Part shown: positions 29,566 through 33,172 of the stretch, piece by piece | Position numbering within the stretch: the stretch's first letter is position 1 | Layout of the letters: each line of letters starts with the position of its first letter | DNA from: Candidatus Taenariivivens baikalensis | GTDB lineage: Bacteria > Omnitrophota > Omnitrophia > Omnitrophales > Aquincolibacteriaceae | Direction: 5' to 3' | Assembly (NCBI GenBank): GCA_009691445.1 | Contig: SICL01000025.1 | Coordinates: forward strand, 1-33,172 | Length of the DNA: 33,172 nucleotides | Notes under the pieces: model-generated | Databases searched by the model: none | Seen by the model: only the letters and a program-made list of their open reading frames with translations | What the model was told of the DNA's origin: nothing | Program-made: the position numbers and the translations under genes

Positions 29566-30443
29566 AAATTAAACCCAAAAACGTTTACCTGTCATTGCGA
29601 GCGAAGCGAAGCAATCTCCAAGATCGCCACGTCCCGCCTCTGGCAGGACTCGCGATGACGGTTTTTCTAGTTCTGATGCTTTTTCCGGTTCCCGGGTATG
29701 CGGCAAAAATTCCAGAGCGAAGCTACCCGACCGTTGATCAGCCGAAGCAGGAATTTTTTGTGGGAGAAAAATTAGTTTATTCTATCCGCTATTTAGGGAT
29801 TCCTATTGGCAGGGCGGAAGGCTGGATCAAGGAAGTTGTCGAGATCCGCGGACGAAAAGCGTACCACATTGTGGTCAAAATCGCTTCCACGACGGTGGTG
29901 GATCTGATTTATAAAGTGCGCGGCGAACACCATACTTACATTGACGTCGAAAAACTTTATTCTCTCCGTTACCAGGTGCAATCCTCTAAAAATCCGTCTC
30001 AAACCGCCTTCGAGATGAATTTTGATCATCCTAAAAATGTGGTGGATTATTTTTATGCGCGGCGGAAGATTCATAAAATCTTTCCAATATTCAAAGACAG
30101 CCAAGACCGGCTTTCTCTGGGATATTTTTTCCGCACCTTGGCCGTTAAGCCCCACGAGGTCGTTTCCATTCCTGTCAGTACGGAACAAAAAAACTGGAAG
30201 ATCCAAATTAAAACCCAAGGGACAAGGAAAATGATTTTTTCTGGCGTCGGAACCTTTGAAGCGATACAAATTCTGCCGAAGCTGGATTTTGTCAGTACGC
30301 TTAAAGGTGAGGGAAGTGTGCGCGCATGGATTAGTCTGGACGAGCGACGGATCCCGCTTCAATTGGAAGCGCGAGCGCCGTTGATCGGAAGTATCAAGGT
30401 CTCTCTCATTGCTTATACTCCCGGTGAACCGCGTAGAAAATAG
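29562..30443 (+). CDS. exported DUF3108 protein with repeat-encoded signal-peptide region
   Basis: ATG 29562 overlaps the previous stop (ATGA). Residues 1-47 look like a signal peptide with a long basic n-region (MKIKPKNVYLSLRAKRSN), a hydrophobic core MTVFLVLMLFPV and cleavage after GYA. Residues ~10-32 come from a palindromic repeat. The mature ~245 residues match DUF3108, a periplasmic beta-rich family: GEKLVYSIRYLGIPIGRAEG, KAYHIVVKIAST, and DRLSLGYFFRTLAV, ending with RAWISLDERRIPLQLEAR. ATG 29655 has AGGA six bases upstream, but its product would lack n-region charges. The role is unknown; operon position suggests envelope assembly. Confidence 0.8.
   Translation: MKIKPKNVYLSLRAKRSNLQDRHVPPLAGLAMTVFLVLMLFPVPGYAAKIPERSYPTVDQPKQEFFVGEKLVYSIRYLGIPIGRAEGWIKEVVEIRGRKAYHIVVKIASTTVVDLIYKVRGEHHTYIDVEKLYSLRYQVQSSKNPSQTAFEMNFDHPKNVVDYFYARRKIHKIFPIFKDSQDRLSLGYFFRTLAVKPHEVVSIPVSTEQKNWKIQIKTQGTRKMIFSGVGTFEAIQILPKLDFVSTLKGEGSVRAWISLDERRIPLQLEARAPLIGSIKVSLIAYTPGEPRRK
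29590..29659. repeat. GTCATTGCGAG-type palindromic repeat in the signal-peptide coding region
   Basis: Left arm tgtcattgcgagcgaagcga (29590-29609) followed by agcaatctc; right arm tcgcgatgac (29650-29659). It is the cleanest copy of the family also found in waaA and at 1610. It separates the first nine codons of the DUF3108 gene from the hydrophobic core, and its right end supplies an ATG (29655). Confidence 0.85.
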
Positions 30444-30530
30444 TGACAATGTTCGTAACTGTAGCAGGGTACGCAGCGCTATTGTTACCGTTGCTGTTAT
30501 TAAGAGAGTTGAGGTACAATAAAAATATCT

Positions 30531-31325
30531 ATGATTAAAAAAATAATGACGACGTCCTTAGCGCTTTTGATCCTTGCCAGCGCAATTTTTTTGATGTTGC
30601 CTCTCCCCGGCGATATTTCGATCCTGATGTATCACTTCGCCGGAAGCGAAGAGGAATCCTCTAAATCCAATAACACGATTACTCTGCAAAGTTTCAAGAC
30701 CCAGATGAAATATCTGAGATGGTTTAGGTATCACGTGATTTCCATGGAAGAGTATGAACAGATCCATCTCAAGAAAAAAGCCCCGCGAGGAAGAGAAGTG
30801 GTGCTGACGTTTGATGATGGCAATCAAAGTTACTTTACGGAATTTTTCCCTGTGCTTGAGTCTTACGGCTATCCTTCCACCATTTTTTTGATCAGTGAAA
30901 GCGTCAAACACCAGTCGAACGGCAGTATGTCCGAGGAAATGATCAAGGTCATTATGAAAAGCCCGCTAGTGACCTTGGCGGGACATACCAAGACGCACCC
31001 CTTTTTAACGGAAGTGAGCCCTGACCCGCTCAAAGATGAGGTGATGCAATCCAAAAAAGATCTCGAAACCATGTTTGGAAGGCCGATGGATTATTTTTCC
31101 TACCCTTTTGGAGATTTTAACGAACTGGTCATGAAGGCCGTCCAGGATGCCGGATATCTTCTGGCCTTTACCACTTCTCCTAAAAAACTGAAACACCTCA
31201 AAGAAAGCCTCTTTTCTATAACCCGGATCAAAATGGGCGAATCCAACAAAAATCCGGTGATTTTCTTAGCTATGACCTCCGGTATTTATCAGAATTTCAA
31301 GCGCTGGCGGCAATCTCTTCGTTAG
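30531..31325 (+). CDS. membrane-anchored polysaccharide deacetylase (CE4, NodB-like)
   Basis: 264 residues. An N-terminal hydrophobic segment (TSLALLILASAIFLMLPL) should act as membrane anchor or signal peptide. The CE4 domain shows SILMYHF, the metal/catalytic pair D95-D96 in VVLTFDDGNQS, the zinc histidines H152 and H156 in LAGHTKTHPFL, and the FSYPFGDFN motif. Such enzymes remove acetyl groups from GlcNAc-containing polymers outside the cytoplasm. The upstream stretch has a poorly placed TTGAGG; TACAAT at 30515-30520 lies so close to the ATG that a nearly leaderless transcript is possible. Target polymer unknown: peptidoglycan or exopolysaccharide are both possible. Confidence 0.9.
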   Translation: MIKKIMTTSLALLILASAIFLMLPLPGDISILMYHFAGSEEESSKSNNTITLQSFKTQMKYLRWFRYHVISMEEYEQIHLKKKAPRGREVVLTFDDGNQSYFTEFFPVLESYGYPSTIFLISESVKHQSNGSMSEEMIKVIMKSPLVTLAGHTKTHPFLTEVSPDPLKDEVMQSKKDLETMFGRPMDYFSYPFGDFNELVMKAVQDAGYLLAFTTSPKKLKHLKESLFSITRIKMGESNKNPVIFLAMTSGIYQNFKRWRQSLR

Positions 31326-31363
31326 GTCTTCCTCAGTAATTTCCTGTCTCTCACGAAATAAAG

Positions 31364-31443
31364 TAGCATTAGCTATCTTTAGATAGCATTAACTATCATT
31401 CATGGCCCTCCCAAATTTGTAGCAGTAATTATCATCAGCTATC
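31364..31443. repeat. cluster of short TAGCATTARCTATC direct repeats
   Basis: TAGCATTAGCTATC (31364-31377), TAGCATTAACTATC (31384-31397), the looser TAGCAGTAATTATC (31420-31433) and a half unit ATCAGCTATC (31434-31443). The first two are 20 bases apart, and GCTATC/GATAGC (31372-31387) can also form a small hairpin. They lie in the non-coding stretch 31326-31487, upstream of the last gene, in which I see no other gene or clear promoter. Confidence 0.6.
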
Positions 31444-31487
31444 TTTTAGGCAGTACCAAATAAATCACCTTTAACAGAAAAGTGACC

Positions 31488-33172
31488 ATGGGCGGTCCTA
31501 CTTTTAAAAGCGCGAAAAAATCTCTCTGTCTAAAAACGATCGCCCTTTTCTTGTCTATTCTCTTTAGCGTTTTCGAAAGTCTCTCCTTTGCGTCTCCGTT
31601 AAGAGGAGGGAGCGTTTCTTCCGGATTGGCTCCGTCATCTTCTGATCTAAAAATGTTACTGAAGGAACCGGCCCTTTTTCCCAAAGAACTTGGTCATATC
31701 GAAGAGACGCATCAAGGCGTCTTAAAACCCACCGTCATTTTAGTTCGCGATGCTCATGCCGTGACCAGCGCGCAATTATCCATCCAAAAAATCATGGAGG
31801 AAGTTGCAAAAAAGTACGGCGTCCGTGCTTCAGGAGTAGAGGGAGCAACGGGAGATTTTGACTCAGTGCTTCTCCGGTCTTTCCCTGACAAAACCATTTT
31901 GAATTCAGTCCTCTCAGACTATCTAAAGCGCGGAGAATTGACCGGACCCGGTACGGCCGATTTTTTAAATGCAGCCCGCGGAAAAACTTCAGGGCTGGAA
32001 ACCTGGGAGCTGTATGAAAAAAATTATTTTGCCTGGCTCCGGGCCTGGAAAGTTCGTCAGGCGGCGCTGAACGAAGTGGAAGTTTCCCGGAAAACAATGG
32101 ACGGAAAACGGCTTTCCCTTTATTCCAAAGAGTTGAATGCCTTTTATGAGCAATGCCGGGATTTCCGGCACGACCCTTCAAAGTTTTACGCGCTCCTGAA
32201 CTATCTCGCCGGTTTAAAAATTTCTCCTCGGAATCCTTCCGCTTATTTTGAGCTTCCAAAACTGCTGAAGTTTGCGGCGCAGGAGTCCGGCCTTGAACCG
32301 GCCAAGCTTGCCCAGGAAATTCAAAAAACGACTCAGGATTTTGAAGCCCGCTGCAAAATTCGTCTCAATCCTGCGCATGCCGGACAGTACGGTGTGATTC
32401 GCCAGCAATATGGCACCGGGGCGATGGATGCCGCAGATTATCTCTCTTCTCTTGAAAAGCTGTCCGTTCAGGGAGGATGCGCGGTGGATTTCAATCCTGC
32501 GCTCAAAGACCTGGCGGAAAATGCGGATCAAGTACGTCTCGTCTCCGGAACCTCTCTGATGGATGAAATCGAGTCTTACCTGGCAGAAGTCAGGGCCCGG
32601 CTTGCCAAAAATCCGGCTGAGAAAGCGCTTGAAGAAGATTACGAAAAACTTTATCAACTGGAAGATCTCGCAAAGCTGGAGATGTCGAGAAAATCTTACG
32701 ACTCGCTTTTGTCCCGACGTCAGGATTTTTCCCCCTGGTTTTCCCGCGAAACAATCTGGAAGCCGATGCTGGATTTTTATGCCCTGGCGATTGACCGCGA
32801 CCGGGCCCTTTTTGAAAATCTGGAGAAACGGATCCAAAAAGAAAAGCTCGAATCGTTTCTCACGGTTCTCGGAGGTTTCCATGAAGAAGGTCTGAAGCGG
32901 CAAATGAAAGCCAAAGGTTACTCGTATCTTGTCATCACTCCGCACATCCGCAGTCTGGAAGGAAAAGAAACCTATGAAAACCTGATGCTCGGGAAATTCT
33001 CCTACCGGAAAAATCTTCAAAACAGTTTTTATGAGACCTTTGTCCGGGTTGCCGGCCAGGAGCTGGCCCGCTCGCTCCCGCCTTCGCAATTTGGCCGGAC
33101 CATGAAAACCTGGCGCGATGATATTTTGAGGTACTTATCCGAAGAGGGGCGCCTTGCCGAGGCCTGGCAATA
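31488..33172 (+). CDS. large secreted protein of unknown function, 3' end outside window
   Basis: ATG 31488 opens 561 codons without a stop up to the window edge. Residues 1-35 are a signal peptide (KKSLCLKTIALFLSILFSVF, likely cleavage after SFA), followed by a Ser/Gly-rich stretch (GGSVSSGLAPSSSD). Residues ~82-130 contain VILVRDAHAVTSAQ (D88, H90) and VEGATGDFDSVLLRSFPDK (E118); much later comes VLGGFHEEGL (H465) and YLVITPHI. Spaced His and Glu motifs of this kind recall the TraB/TIKI/ChaN group of hydrolase-like proteins, but that is only a resemblance. A long helical, charged region lies between. I recall similar long proteins from Omnitrophota genomes. No good ribosome-binding site is visible. 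Function unknown. Confidence 0.8.
   Translation, partial: MGGPTFKSAKKSLCLKTIALFLSILFSVFESLSFASPLRGGSVSSGLAPSSSDLKMLLKEPALFPKELGHIEETHQGVLKPTVILVRDAHAVTSAQLSIQKIMEEVAKKYGVRASGVEGATGDFDSVLLRSFPDKTILNSVLSDYLKRGELTGPGTADFLNAARGKTSGLETWELYEKNYFAWLRAWKVRQAALNEVEVSRKTMDGKRLSLYSKELNAFYEQCRDFRHDPSKFYALLNYLAGLKISPRNPSAYFELPKLLKFAAQESGLEPAKLAQEIQKTTQDFEARCKIRLNPAHAGQYGVIRQQYGTGAMDAADYLSSLEKLSVQGGCAVDFNPALKDLAENADQVRLVSGTSLMDEIESYLAEVRARLAKNPAEKALEEDYEKLYQLEDLAKLEMSRKSYDSLLSRRQDFSPWFSRETIWKPMLDFYALAIDRDRALFENLEKRIQKEKLESFLTVLGGFHEEGLKRQMKAKGYSYLVITPHIRSLEGKETYENLMLGKFSYRKNLQNSFYETFVRVAGQELARSLPPSQFGRTMKTWRDDILRYLSEEGRLAEAWQ

Noticed and set aside
29793..30449. 218-codon minus-strand frame
   Set aside because: Antisense of the DUF3108 gene; no family features.
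30491..30520. TTGCTG and TACAAT as a promoter for the deacetylase
   Set aside because: The -35 is poor, the spacing is 18, and the start would leave only about four bases of leader; kept only as a remark in the gene entry.
31364..31443. Short direct repeats as a CRISPR array
   Set aside because: Units are only 14 bases, the gaps are irregular and too short for spacers, and there are no cas genes.
32214..33089. 291-codon minus-strand frame near the right edge
   Set aside because: The plus strand has a longer continuous frame with a signal peptide and ordered motifs; the minus frame reads as low-information antisense.

Overview
The window looks like chromosomal DNA of a Gram-negative bacterium that makes lipid A and LPS: waaA, lpxK, a lipid A acyltransferase and a run of heptosyltransferase-like genes are present. 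Dense head-to-tail gene packing, domain fusions, many palindromic repeats and the secreted protein family at the right edge suggest an uncultured lineage such as Omnitrophota (PVC-related). That placement rests on recollection of family style, not on a search. Every credible gene is on the + strand.

Region 1 (1-2800): the end of a YhcG/DUF1016 nuclease-like gene, a 47-codon remnant resembling the C-terminus of a type I restriction subunit HsdR, a KDPG-type aldolase with its own promoter, a repeat-filled intergenic stretch, and a secreted alpha/beta-hydrolase-like protein that lacks the nucleophilic serine.

Region 2 (2800-12800): amino-acid biosynthesis. ilvB-ilvN-ilvC-leuA carry pyruvate towards valine and leucine. 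aroE, aroC, aroK and aroB belong to the shikimate pathway, with a prepilin peptidase (pilD) between aroE and aroC. A 37-codon single-span membrane protein follows aroB.

Region 3 (12800-18550): DNA-processing genes dprA, topA and xerC, with an RDD membrane protein, a clear intrinsic terminator and an unknown 159-residue protein between dprA and topA. The TopA reading frame begins with a complete ThiS-like (ubiquitin-fold sulfur carrier) domain, which is the most unusual feature of the window.

Region 4 (18550-30450): a cell-envelope operon: waaA, lpxK, a lipid A acyltransferase fused to an ELM1-like domain, a GT4-GT9 fusion, four further GT9 glycosyltransferases and a DUF3108 protein. Most junctions overlap by 4 to 41 bases, so translational coupling is likely. 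The set would build and elaborate the Kdo2-lipid A core.

Region 5 (30450-33172): a membrane-anchored polysaccharide deacetylase, a non-coding stretch with short direct repeats, and the start of a large secreted protein that runs off the window.

A second theme is palindromic repeats of several families. Some lie between genes. Others are read in frame inside proteins: the dprA linker, the waaA C-terminal domain, the signal peptide of the DUF3108 protein, and the tails of aroE and two glycosyltransferases. I saw no tRNA, rRNA or CRISPR array.
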